Both the position numbers and the translations under genes were made by a program. Shown piece after piece: positions 48,130-59,294 of a stretch of DNA of 64,000 bases. Positions within the stretch are counted from its first letter, which is position 1; the number at the start of each line of letters is the position of its first letter. The notes under the pieces are model-generated. The model worked only from the letters and a program-made list of their open reading frames with translations, was not told the DNA's origin and did no database searches. The DNA comes from Flammula alnicola (lineage: Eukaryota > Basidiomycota > Agaricomycetes > Agaricales > Strophariaceae): positions 496,001 to 560,000 of the forward strand of contig JADNRV010000002.1 in assembly GCA_015499995.1 (NCBI GenBank). Direction: 5' to 3'.

Positions 48130-50535
48130 TCACATAACCCTTAGAGTCCATCCATGCATCCCACCCTCAGCCACGGCTGCCGCTTGGGCAGCGGCAATCC
48201 AGTTAGCATCCATGCCTGCCGCTGGGACGTTTGCTTGATTTCCCCCCATATTTCCCAGGTCCATGGCCTGGAAGACATTTTCACAGGCTATCGTGCGACC
48301 AGAATGATAGCCCACGCCGTCAGACGCACGGATGAACAAGAGCGGAAGACTCCGGCCAGCTATAGACGGCATCGGCGCAGGTAGCGGCGGTGCTGACGAT
48401 GATTCTGAATTAGGAGCGTCTGATGATTGTGGTTTGTTTCCATTGGCGGAGTTATTGGAGATTGGAAGAGCGTCATCTTCCAGGGCTTTGATGACATCCG
48501 CCAGAGGTGGCATCTCGACGATGACAATTGTGTGCAAAGGTGACGGGATATATCTCTGGGATGAACTGGGTGATCCGGATGCACCGTCGCGAGCCTCCAT
48601 TGGCTGGCCGCCAGGAGTGGGCATGAAAGTATTTATCGCAGTCAACGGGCCAGGAGGGTTTGTCTGGTAGACGCGGAGGTGAAGTGGACCAAGATTGCCG
48701 AGATAGACATCAAGAGCAGTTTGCTGCCTCGTAGTAGGAGATTCGTAAAAGAAATTTGAGACTGTTAGCTCGACCGTGTTATTGGCAGGTCGGTAGACGG
48801 GCGCAGTAAACAATGTTGGGAAGGGAGTGATAGGTAGCTCGGGTATATTATTGTTCTGGCCAAAAGCATCGAAAAAAGTATACTGGAATTTTGCTAATGG
48901 TTATTCCTCGTCAGATACAAATTCCACATAAATTCTGAAAGATACTCACAAATACCAACGATAGTCCAACATAAATAGTCGTCGACTTCATCGCAAACAA
49001 TGCGGAAGCCTTCCTTGATTTCTTCACGTACACGAGGAGACTGGAAAAGAAGAGGATGGGTGCCAGCCTGAGATGACATCCCGGGGGCAGGAGGAGCAAC
49101 GACACCAGGCGTTCCCGGTATCGGGCCAGCCGCAGAGAGATAATGTCGAGACCCATCGGGATTGACGCGCTGCAGCGCAATTTTCTGCATTTGGCTGACA
49201 GGGCCTCCTTCGTCGTGGGTCACCTTGCCCTTATCAACCTTGCGGATCACAAGCGGCGACGTCGAGATGCCAGAGTGCGTGTCCGACAAAACAATTTCGC
49301 ACCCATAGGTGACTGGCTGGGGTCCCGTCACTTTAATAAATAAAACGTGATCAGCTGGACGCTCAGCTTCTCATCACATGATAACCTACCAACTGAAGAG
49401 GCGGCGCCCTGTACTCCTGGTTTTCGTACAACGTTGACGTTGAACGCGGACCAAGCGACGTTGCTCGCGCAGAGCTGGGCGTGGTCGATGGTCATGTACT
49501 TTGTGCGCACCGTCTGCGAGTTTATGCGGTTGAACAACGATACCGGCCCGCCGGCAAGGATGCATGACGATATGTTACGCGTCTTTGCAGTCTTCTTGGA
49601 CGGTTTGGAGATGATGGTGACAGGTGCCGAATCAAAGGAAGCCCAAACACGACCACTAGGGGGGTCGCCACCTTCAGGCGTCAGCGCCGGCGGAGGGGGC
49701 TCTGCGATATCGAGCGAAAGCTGGAAGCTCTTGGCCTTCGCGGTCCCTGTAACATGCAGGAACTTGAAGCTCGCGGTCATGTTGTTATCAAGTGGCGCCT
49801 TCTGCTCGAAGGACCTGTCCCCGCTCTCAGAGACGACGGCCATGGCCAACTGCTGCGTGCGCATGTGCCAAACAGGCCCCTCGATATGGACGACTGGAGG
49901 CGGGCAGAGGAACCGTTTCTCGCTCCCGTACGACTTTTGCGCCACAGCCGCGTGCAGGCAGATAACGGTCGTCATAGGCATGACGCGCGACGGGTCCTGC
50001 GATACGTGGTCGCGAACGATGCGTCGAATCTTACTGTGTGGGTCCTCCGACTCGTCGTCCTCGAGTTTACGCTTGCTGGACGAGGCCTGGTGGTTGATTG
50101 CTAAGCACACAGGATGCGCGAAAAAAAAAACAGACAAACACAAGCACGACAACTGACCTGCGAGATGGGCCCTACCGCCATAGGCTGGTGCTCTGGTCCC
50201 AAGGATGAAGGCGGCCAAGAATGCTGCTGATGGTGCGGCTGATGGTGCTGCTGTCCATTTGCAACTGTCTCCTTCGCAGCCGCCAAGATTGACTGTATGG
50301 ACGCATTGGGGTCTGCGGTGGGCAAGCTCGGGGACGAATGCGAAGACGAGGGCGTGTGCGAGTTGTTCACTTGGGGTTCAGATTGACCGGCATTGACCTA
50401 GCGTGTCGGGGCAAGAGATACGGATTAGAGAAATAGTACGAGAAATTTTACAGGGAAAATAGGAATTGCCTGTGAGGGGGTATCTTCGCGCGGTGATCTG
50501 TCGTTCTGGGTGATGAGCTGGGGCACAGAGGCCAT
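48130..50535 (-). CDS. CSL-family transcription factor (CBF1/Su(H)/LAG-1; Cbf11-like)
   Basis: Start at 50535 (MASVPQLITQNDRSPRED). After a Gln/His/Pro-rich lead (QQHHQPHHQQHSWPPSS) comes a basic stretch SSSKRKLEDDESED, then the Rel-homology-like N-domain VICLHAAVAQKSYGSEKRFLCPPP with VVHIEGPVWHM, SFEQKAPLDNNMTASFKFLHV, KAKSFQLSLDI, ISKPSKKTAKTRN, then the beta-trefoil GGPVSLFNRINSQTVRTKYM, and YGCEIVLSDTHSGI, SPLVIRKVDKGKV. The TIG-like C-domain starts FTAPVYRPANNTVELTVSNFF and ends GRSLPLLFIRASDGVGYHSG. CSL proteins bind GTG[A/G]GAA; fungi have them without Notch, and fission yeast Cbf11 regulates lipid metabolism and cell-cycle genes. A GTGGGAA lies 83 bp upstream of its own start. Confidence 0.88.
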
Positions 50536-50847
50536 GTGTAGGTGGTGGTCAAGAAAGAAAGGATCCTGAAGACCCGTCGTCTGCGCCATTACTTACAGGC
50601 GTGAGAGTAAGACGTGGGTGGGAATTTCTTAAACTCCCTCCGTCGTGAGAGTTTTGTCCCACACCAACCGTCACATTTTCACACGCTGTCACAATTCTGT
50701 CACCTGATCCAAATCCGATTGATGTGATGAGTATGATACAAGGTCTATAAGATACGTATACTTTGTCCAAGAGTCCAAAAAGTCCATGTGCATGTACTAC
50801 GAAAAGTATCCATGGTGGTCGTCAGCCAAGGTCATATAATACGGTAC
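50536..50847 (-). other. Promoter region of the CSL gene
   Basis: 312 bp between the CSL start and the stop of the DUF4203-type gene. It contains the GTGGGAA site listed separately and no coding frame. Confidence 0.45.
50618..50624 (+). promoter_or_regulatory. CSL response element GTGGGAA in the CSL gene promoter
   Basis: Exact match to the canonical CSL recognition heptamer, 83 bp upstream of the CSL start codon. It may allow autoregulation; a chance match within 300 bp is possible at the level of a few percent. Confidence 0.35.
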
Positions 50848-53714
50848 TCAACTCAAAAAGTCCCTGCTTTTCCGGTGATTCTGCCCGTGGTCATGGGGGA
50901 ACGGCACGCCCTCCGCCGACGACCTCATGTTCCGTGAATCGCGCTTCGAACCCAGACCAGCGCCACCTGCATGTTCGGGTTTGACGCCCATTTCGGCATC
51001 ATGCTGATATCGTTGCCAATCTTCCACTTTCAGCGTTGACAGCCGCCTAGACGAAGACGGCGCCAGCTTGTCCGCACTCAAAGACCGCGAGTGGCGGTGA
51101 GCTCGCGCCTCGTTCATGGATGGCCGTGTCGGGCGCCCTTGCTCAACACCATCCGGGCTTCCAGATTTTTTCCTCTTTTCAAGCGCCGCCGCTTTCTCGG
51201 CCTGTCTTCGGGTCACTGCTTCCTTTTCGAGAGCCTTGGAACGTTCCCATCGCTGTCTAGCTGCCTCAAGCTCGGCGTGTTCCTTCTCGGCTTGTGTCAA
51301 CGGCGCCTGCATATCCCTCATTTTTTCCCTATGGCGTTCGGTAAGCTCTTCAAACGTCCGCGTCCGCGGGGTGGCAACTTGCGGCACCGGTGCCACGATA
51401 TGGGCGGTTGTCCGACGAGGAGGCAGAATCGTCACTGGTGCCAGATGATGCGACTTCTGCTGGACAACACGGGCCAGAGGAACGTCTTCCGAGGAATCTG
51501 TACTAGGAGCTGCCATTCCGCCCAGAGCACTTTCCCTCCTCTTCCGTCGCTGCAGAGCTTCTTGGACAGCTGGCGACATGGGCACTCTAGGAATGGGAGC
51601 TAGAGGGGTCGTGGCGATGGGAGGCGTGACACCGGCCGGTGGCTGCAACAGCTTACGTTCTTGAATGTAAGTATCCCAGTCATCCTTCAATGGAACACTT
51701 GTAGGTCTTGAGATGGGTTCATCTCCAGAAGCGGTATGCGCTAGAGAGGAAAGTTCCATAGAATGCACGCGAGCACGAGGAGCTGTCTCTCGAGGGGGTC
51801 GAGCATGAGAGGGAGGAACAAGAGCGTTGCTGGCATCCATACTCAGAGTCCGTCTCGAGGCAAACGATTGATGACGAGAATGCTCCGAGGACGACGTTGG
51901 AACGGGTGTCTCCGACTTGAGGATATCAATAGATCTGCGAATGTTCTGGATTTCTGTAAGAAGCGATTGCTTGCGTTTGAAGTCTTCCAACTCAGCCGCA
52001 GAGACCTCCACGGACGCCCAACATCGTTGGTAATAAAGCTGGATGGAACATCTTCCTGAATAGCGGTGCCGAGGTCCAAGGAGGGCAACGCCCCAGGAGA
52101 CTGATTGAATCGCGAAGCACGTTTCAAGTCTTCATCAGAGGTAGGGGCCACTTTGAACTCGGACAGACCAGAAATATGTCGTGCACGGCCTTCGTCCAGC
52201 ACGTAGGAAGAACGGTTATCAGTGAAGGGCGATTCCGAGTCTTCGCGATCCTTCATGAGAGGCACGGAGGAGAGTTGGCTATCCTGTCGACCATGCTTCG
52301 TGAGAGTTGGATGCTCCTTTTCCCAATCATTGCGTTCTTGCTCGATATCGGTAAGCCTATCTGCAGCCCGGAGTTCAGCTTCTTCATCCTGTTTCTTCGT
52401 CTCCTCGGCAATTTCTTCCATCTTCTTTTGAAGAACCTTTAGGATGCGAAGCTGGACGGCGATTCCCATCAAGGCCACGGCACCGATCAGGCCGAGTTCG
52501 ATCTGCATGGTTTGGGATACAGGAAACTTTATGCCGTTGTTGACGAACTTTGGGAAGAGTGCGGGAAAACCCAGGTTCCAAATATAAAACTGCGGATAAG
52601 TCAGATGTTAATTGATGTTGATGGCGGTGTATGTATTGTATCGCGTGCATACCTCCTTGAGACCTGCGGTAGTAAAGCAATCGACGCCTAGCATGAAGGA
52701 AGTAGCTCCAACGAATGCCGTGGAAATGAGGAGGACATGGTAATGAATCTGATGGAGTGGTAAAATAAGCTAGAGGGGAATTTGAATAGGAGAGTTGACA
52801 AATACCTTTGGGATGGTGGAAAGAGCAAAACCGATGACTCCACAGCCTGTGAAAAAATAGTGTTGGAAACCGAGTTAAGAAGGGATAGGAAGTGATCTAA
52901 CCAATATAAAGAATCCATCTGAAGCCGATAGTTTTGATAAGACCGCCGTTATGGAAGCACTGAATCCAGAGAGCCAAGGCAAAACCGCCCCAGGCTCCTA
53001 TGCCATAGCGAGCAGCCTTCCAAAAGAATATGGCGACTGCGCCACCTGCGATGCCTGCTATTGTAGATGCGAGGACGAACATGCCGCGAAGGGTTTGATT
53101 GGGAGGATTAACGGCGGGGAGAACGCCGAACTTGATAATAAGAACGATGCAGACGAGAGCTAGAGTGTAGAATCCTATCAGAAAAAAAGAAGTCCTAAAA
53201 AGATATTAGCTTCACAAAACAGGGTGGAAAGGAGGGTCAACCATCTATTTTTGTGGCCCCAGAAAGCGGAGGGGAGACCAGTGAGAATGAGGATAACACC
53301 CAAGACTGCGAATGCGGGATCGACTCTGGTTGCCTGAGAGAGGTGAGAAGGATAAGATAGACAAAGAAAAGCGATACGAACTAAGACAAATGGATCTTGT
53401 GTTTGTGAGGGCGTTGGGGTGGCAGACTGAGTCTGTGTAGCGGTGGATGAGGCAGAGGAGGGGGTGATGGTATAGGTGACATTTGAGACGACGCCAGGCA
53501 GTACTGTGACGAACTGGGAAGGTTGACTTCCTGAGCGAGACGTGGCAAGCGTAACTGTGACAGAGCCAGTGGTCAAGGAAAGAGAGATGGACGGAGAGGG
53601 GGTCGGAGAGGGGGTGGTACGGGTGGTGGTGGTACTGCTGCTCTGCGCACAGACCAGGAGAAAGAAAGAGAGGAGGAGGAGGAGGAGGAGGAGAGAGGGC
53701 GGGGAGGACGACAT
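50848..53714 (-). CDS. DUF4203/TMEM198-like multispan membrane protein with long cytosolic tail
   Basis: Starts MSSSPPSLLLLLLLLSFFLLVCAQ, a signal peptide, then a Ser/Thr/Pro-rich ectodomain (TTTTRTTPSPTPSP, YTITPSSASSTATQTQ). The membrane core matches the DUF4203/TMEM198 fold: RVDPAFAVLGVILILTGLPSAFWGHKNR, FYTLALVCIVLIIKFGVLPAVNPP, FVLASTIAGIAGGAVAIFFW, GIGAWGGFALALWIQC, FVGATSFMLGVDCFTTAGLKEFY and IELGLIGAVALMGIAVQLRIL. The cytosolic tail of over 500 residues has coiled-coil parts (KVLQKKMEEIAEETKKQDEE; EKEHAELEAARQRWERSK) and Ser/Arg-rich, probably phosphorylated regions. Function in fungi is unknown; animal TMEM198 acts in Wnt receptor scaffolding, which fungi lack. The joint near 52010 drops the residues RPWRSLRLS by splicing to EVSAAELEDFKRKQ. 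Confidence 0.8.
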
Positions 53715-53849
53715 TAGGGACAAAGAGAGAAAGAAAGAGAGAGACTCAAGAGAGACGATGCATATGGTCAGCCGCTAACTATAGTTCGGGCGAGAACTTG
53801 GCGAGATGGCAGTGACGCAAATGAGTTTGTTATGTAATTACTCGATTAG

Positions 53850-55697
53850 TCAATCGAAGTGCTCAAACCGTACAGCCCTCTCTCCAATCGTCTTGAGAAT
53901 CCGTTCCAATTTTGCACTCTCTTCCGTGTCCTCCACGACTGAAACAACCCTCCCTCTCCGTCCAAACCGTCCTACTCGCCCTGCAATGTGCACGTACGCG
54001 TCCACTGACCTGCCGTTCACCTTGGGGCCCTCCGGAATACCCAGCACAAATACATGACTCAGCTCAGGAAGATCTAGGCCCCGCGTCGTCGCAAGCGTAG
54101 CAACAAGCAGCCGCGGATTCTCGCGCACAACATCCACTCCGCTCTTCAGCAAGTACGATCCGCCTCGTTCTCCGATTTGCAAGTCCAGCCCTTCCGCATT
54201 CACCCCCATTTCCCGCAGCTCATACACTGCACGTTGCACCGGCGAAGACGATGGTATCACAAGCAGTGCGATCGAAGGCACGTCCAGTGCAAACGCCGTC
54301 GCGATCCCTTCCAGTGCATTTGGATTAAACGGCGACGGCGTACGTCCATATTCTGTTCATATTCCTGTCAGCTAGCCGCAACTCCGACTTTTAGTCTGAC
54401 ACAACTTACTTTCGTTGTAATACGGGTTCGTCCCGTCCTCTTCTTCTTCTGCACTTTCCTCCGCCGCCGCCGCTTCCGCGGGCTCCTCCTCTGGTCCTGT
54501 CACAGCACCTTCCACATTCTTGATCTCCGTGTCTGAAACCACCAGCACCGAATGAAGTATCTGCCGGTTAGACTTGGCAGCGCTTCGGCGAGCAGATGCC
54601 GTGTCTCCCATAATCTTTACCAAATTATACGGGTTCAACCACCCGCTGTCCCCGAATAGATAATCCTTCAAATGCACCCTCAGCGTTGCACTCGACAGGA
54701 TCAGCTGTGGGTTCCTCTCTTCCTCCTCCTTTTCGTTCCGCCATTCCGCGACACTCTCGTACTCCCCATTCTCATCCTCATCCGGATCGTATGGATTGCT
54801 CGACAGCGCCTTCCTCTTCGCATAGATCACATCCAGAATCTCTCTCGTAGGCCCTGGGTGCTTCTCCAACTTCCTCACCGCCTTCTCATGCGCCTTGCGG
54901 AAGACTTGCCCTCCTCCTTCCTCGCCGCAGTCTCCACCAGATAATCCACCTCGTCCACCACCACCGTGCTCAGTGTCGATAGTTGCAACGCATCTCGGTC
55001 TTCTTTGTACACCTCCATCAGCGCTTGGGGCGTGGATATAAGGATATGCGGCGGTGTCTCCCTCAGCTCCTTGATCGCACTCGCTAGCGGCTTCGGCGAC
55101 CCGCGAACCAGGACTTGAGCTATTGAAGGCAGGGCGGCGACGGCGTCAGTGCGCTCGTCAGGCGCTCAATCCAGTGCAAGAGCTGCAGTGCCAAATCTCT
55201 GTGCGGCACGATGAACAGCGTCGTCACGACGCGCCTTTTCGACGGTCCGTCTGCACTTTCGTCGTGTATCACTATCCGCGGCTTGTTCAGCAGTCCGAGT
55301 ACCAGTCCGAATGACCTATGTAATTAGAATAGAAAATGAATAAACTCATTGTCAGTTACGAGTTATGGTATAAATGGTTAGTAAAGGCGCACTTTCCAGA
55401 CCCAGTCGCATCTCTCAACAGGATATCCTTCCCCGACAGTATCTCAGGAATAAGCTTTTCCTGGATAGCCGTCGGTTCATTAACATTCGGAAAGGCTGTC
55501 TGCAGCGCCCTCACAAAACCCGAGTCGAAGCCCAAAGCAGGGAAGGACAGCCGTGCTTGGTGTTCTTCTTCTAGTTCGTGTCCGTGTTCTTCTTCGTGTT
55601 CATGTTCGGTGACGGTAGCGTTCAACTTGTTCTTTGCGTCAACCGTGGATTTGCGCTTCATGAGCGACTCGGCGTAGGCCTCGTATGTGCTGCTCAT
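53850..55697 (-). pseudogene. DEAD-box-type RNA helicase (Mrh4-like), reading frame broken twice
   Basis: Starts MSSTYEAYAESLMKRKSTVD at 55697. Helicase motifs are present: Q-motif-like ALGFDSGFVRALQTAFPNVNEPTAIQEKLIPEIL, Walker A RDATGSGKS, TLFIVPHRDLALQL, ISTPQALMEVY, Walker B VVVDEVDYLV, ILSSATLRVHL, TRGLDLPELSHVFVLG and IAGRVGRFGRRG. The order suits the mitochondrial Mrh4 branch that assembles the large ribosomal subunit. Between LTSALT (about 55150) and SIAQVLVRGSPKP the frame shifts by one base, and again between TAARKEEG and QVFRKAHEK (about 54905-54915); each is repaired by one missing base, the second in a run of G. Either the gene is dead or the assembly has two single-base errors; intact motifs on both sides favour the latter or a very young mutation. 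Confidence 0.7.
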
Positions 55698-56057
55698 GTG
55701 TCTGACATGGTCCGTATGCCGGAATACAACGCGCCATGGCCGCCAACAGACGCTCTGCCTGGTGAAGGCGATGATACCTGTGGGGGAGGGAGAAGAAATT
55801 TCATAAAAGATGTCACGTGCTCGTAACGGAAGTAAAGTGCTTTAAAACTTAAACAAATTCCATTAAAATTTCTCCTTCCAAAGCCTGAGGTTTTTGTGGT
55901 TTGATGCAATTATATACTTTTGAAATCGTTCTGTTCCGAATACATCAAGAACTATGTACAATCACAGTCTGATGGATGCCAGTGAGTGAATGAGAAATGC
56001 GTTGGAAATGCCAGCAGTTGAAAGAAAAGCAAAGGCATCAAAATATGTGAACCCAGA
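55698..56057 (-). other. Intergenic region
   Basis: 360 bp between the DEAD-box gene start and the sugar transporter stop. It contains TCACGTGC with a CACGTG core (55814-55819), about 117 bp before the helicase start, and nothing else recognised. Confidence 0.4.
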
Positions 56058-58736
56058 CTAGTCTTCGCGGATGGGTTCGTAGTCTGAGCCTTTCAATCGT
56101 CTGAACAGCCCCGCAAGCCAACTGGTTTGCATGTCTTGATCCTGGGGCCCGCGATCGCTGCGCACATACTCGGGGTCGGAGTGGTGACTTTGTACCAAAG
56201 ACGCCGTCTCTGAGATGTAGTCCAATTCATCTTCCCGTTCCTCTGAAATAAAGCACCCAGATGTTAACATGTTTGTTTGTAGCAACGCCGGACAGAGATA
56301 CTGATGACGACGAACCTTCTCCAAAGACTGCATCCATTTCTTCCAAGGGCACACCTTTCGTTTCGGGATACACTGCGAAATAAATTGTGTTTCTTAATTC
56401 CATCAACTGGAAAATAAAATAAAAGGAACGTACAGAAATACACTTCAAATAAATAGCGTCAGTCAAAATCCGACAAATAAATAAAGAACTCATGACACTG
56501 ACCTAGAATAAAACTACAGATACAGAAGAACCCATGCATTGGGTATAAGCGCCATTCGATCAGCTCTTGAAGGTATGGCGTCACTTCGCCAACAAAGAAA
56601 TTGAATGCCCAGTTCGTAGCAGTCGATAATGAGACGCCTTTGGCCCGTACATTGAGAGGCATGATCTGAAATGGGTCTTATCAGCGAACTTGACGTTTTA
56701 CATTAGAATAAAAGTACTTCGGGGGATACAACCATGGAATGGGCCCCAACTAAGAGGGTGAAATGATATTAACAATGCGTTTCTTCTCTAACCAGTTTCA
56801 CGAGTCTTACCTGTATCCAAACGCGGCATTAAAAATGACCACGCAAACCACGACGGCGTTAGGTGTTTGCGGGACGTCAATATACATCCACCAGCCAGTG
56901 GCAACTAACGAGGCAGCCATCTAACGTGTTTCAATCAGGACCATGTTTGAAGGGTGTCCGCAGCGTTCTAGACTTACAACAACGGCTCCGGAGAGTAAGA
57001 TGGCTCGACGTCCCCAGTGATCAACAAGGTACCAGCTACAGAAACGTAAGATGTAGTTTCCACGATGCATTGAACGTATGACTTACGTAGGCAGCGTGCT
57101 CAAGACGTATATGACAGAGTTTATACCAGTCATGAGGATAGCTTGTCGGCCAATCCAACCAGCCTCTGGAAATGCTGTTCAGAACAGGTGACAGGTAAAG
57201 TTAAACAATGGATCCAACCTTCGAAAACACGAGCTATTAAAGTTACAAGAAGGTTCAGGGATAAAACGCATCAAAGAGCAGGACACGACACTTACGTGCG
57301 TAATACGAAATAACTGTGTCAATAAAGGTTAGCAATCAAAGGATACGAGTAAGTAGGAGCGTAGAACTTTACCATTGATTCCATTCTGCGAGATAGGTCA
57401 ATCAGCCTCGGATCAAAAAATTGGCAAGGTAGAAAAAAAGGCTGACCAGTTGAGCGAAAGCTTGCGAGGACATTGCGAGCAAAACACGTCGTTTATACTT
57501 GCGCCACATCATGGCATATGACCTGGCTTCACCAGACTCGCGCTAGGAAAGGTTTATGCACATGCCATTAGCTACTTTAGGATTCAGGAAGGGGTGGGTC
57601 GACTCACGTCCTCTCGGACTTTATCCTTGATTTCCTCGTACTCTGCAAGTGCAACAGGGTCATCAGGCTCCCCTCCGTGAAGGTCAGCGATAACCTGCAT
57701 GCCGTCGGTCTCTTTCCCATTGTCAATTAGCCACCTAACGTCGCAATATTAAGATAAAACGTTGAGAATAGTATGTCAACTCGATAAAGACTTGCCTGGG
57801 ACTTTCAGGAATGAGAAGAGATCCTGCAGCAAGTATTACGCCAATGATACATTGAATGAAAAGAGGTATTCTCCACGATAGATCATTATCTATAAAGGAG
57901 CAAAAGTAGTCTGTCCACTGTGAGACTTAAGCATTGCCTCGTGCAAGGATAAGGCAGGAGCTTACGACAGAGGATGAATAGCCGACTATATTGCAGGTAA
58001 ATTCCATGCACGCCAGTGCACCGCGCTAAGTGAAATGAGCAACACAGATTATCCTATTGAAAGGGTACTAACATGATTCGGGGGCGAAATTTCACTCTGG
58101 TATATCGGAACTATAGTTCTGTTTGGAGACGGACATAAATGAAAAGAAAGAGACGCAAAATGAACTACTCACGAGAGCAAGCCGACACCGAATCCACTGA
58201 TAATTCGGCCAAGAAGCATACTCCAAAAGCCAATGGTGAAAGTTTGGATTGCGCCTCCTATGGTGAATACGACAGCACCGATGAAGAGTGTCCCTTTACG
58301 TCCGATGATGTCTCCCACTCGCCCAGCAGCAACAGACGTAACTGTTTCGCATGTTTTGAGTCTTCGACACCTGGTTCAAGATGCTTTCAACATACCAAAG
58401 GCACCAACCTCTAGGACAGCGACCATTGTCCCGATTTTTATGGACCCTGGATAGTCGAAGTACTTCCGGAAATATGGACCGGTAATGATTCCGCTCATGA
58501 CGCTGAATGGGGCATAAGCGAGGTATCCAGAGGTGGAAGATAATCTGTGCGCACCCTTGGTCATAGCCAAACTATTCGGACAGAAGAGAAAGCACGTCAA
58601 TGCAACTCATTTCTTGGAGGTCAGACGACTAGAAAAGTCTTACAAGAAAGACACCAAGACTGGCGAAGACGGAGATGCTGTAGAGAAGAGGCTGGCCAAC
58701 GAGCCTGCGACGACGATTTGTCGCCACATCTGACAT
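56058..58736 (-). CDS. MFS sugar transporter (sugar porter family)
   Basis: Start at 58736: MSDVATNRRRRLVGQPLLYS then the first span SVFASLGVFLFGYDQGVMSGIITGPYF (GYDQG motif). Further marks read from the exons are PESPRWLIDNGKE, ERREDRESGEARSYAMMWRKYKRR-type loop, SQAFAQLNGIN, LVDHWGRRAILLSGAVV, MPLNVRAKGVSLSTATNWAFNFF and YPETKGVPLEEMDAVFGE. These are sugar-porter hallmarks (12 spans, PETKG after TM12). The C-terminal tail (DELDYISETASLV to YEPIRED) is cytosolic, acidic and phosphorylatable. About 15 very short exons; not each joint was verified. Substrate is probably a hexose or disaccharide. Confidence 0.85.
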
Positions 58737-58939
58737 TAGAACAAGTTGGAGAGAGAAAGGCTTGTTGCTGGTAAACGAGTTGACGATATGTGGAGCTTAC
58801 ATAAATAAATTGGAGTTTGGACGCACGCTGGGAAGGAGAAGGGTCGTAGTGCCGAGCAGAGTGTCTGTGCCGTGCCGCAACAAATAAAGATTGATCACGA
58901 CTTTGTCCTATCAGGTCTTTCCAATTCCTGTCGCTCCTC

Positions 58940-59242
58940 ATGCCGTCGTCCGACCTCTCTCTGGACGACTCCTCATCGGCAGCATCGTCGTACGACTCAG
59001 ACGAGGAGTACCAACTCGCTCAGCAAGAATGGGAGGAGAGTTTGAGTCAGCTTCAACAACTCGTCGCGGTCGTCCTTCTGCCCTTCTTTGGCAAATGGCT
59101 TGGTAGGCGATGGAGTCATATTGGTGCGGTTCTCTGTGTTTTCGCTTCTCGCTGATCCCAATGCACCTTAATAGTATATGCGCGATACTTGCGCGTGGGT
59201 CTGAGCAAGGCGCTTTTCTTCGGCGAATCAACAAAAGCTTAG
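58940..59242 (+). CDS. Mim2-like mitochondrial outer-membrane biogenesis protein
   Basis: Two exons (58940-59123, 59175-59242) give 83 aa. The protein has an acidic Ser-rich lead (SLDDSSSAASSYDSDEEY), then QQEWEESLSQLQQL, a single hydrophobic span LVAVVLLPFFGKWLGRRW and the end YARYLRVGLSKALFFGES. EWEESL-QLQQL followed by a span ending GK-LGRR is the pattern of fungal Mim2 (about 87 aa in yeast), which with Mim1 inserts helical proteins into the mitochondrial outer membrane. The splice uses donor ATTG|GTGCGG; reading through it stops after 71 codons and loses the conserved tail. The gene is convergent with the PPR gene, only about 50 bp apart. Confidence 0.65.
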
Positions 59243-59294
59243 AAGCTGAGCACAGGAAAGAATTTGGGTTATATGATAGGTATGTAGGATATTA

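Noticed and set aside
49347..50156. Long open frame (269 codons) on the plus strand opposite the CSL gene
   Set aside because: It is an antisense shadow of a conserved CSL exon; the product has no coherent motifs and there is no promoter or splice logic.
51091..51603. 170-codon plus-strand frame opposite the DUF4203-type tail
   Set aside because: Low-complexity coding sequence opened by chance on the other strand; no recognisable domain.
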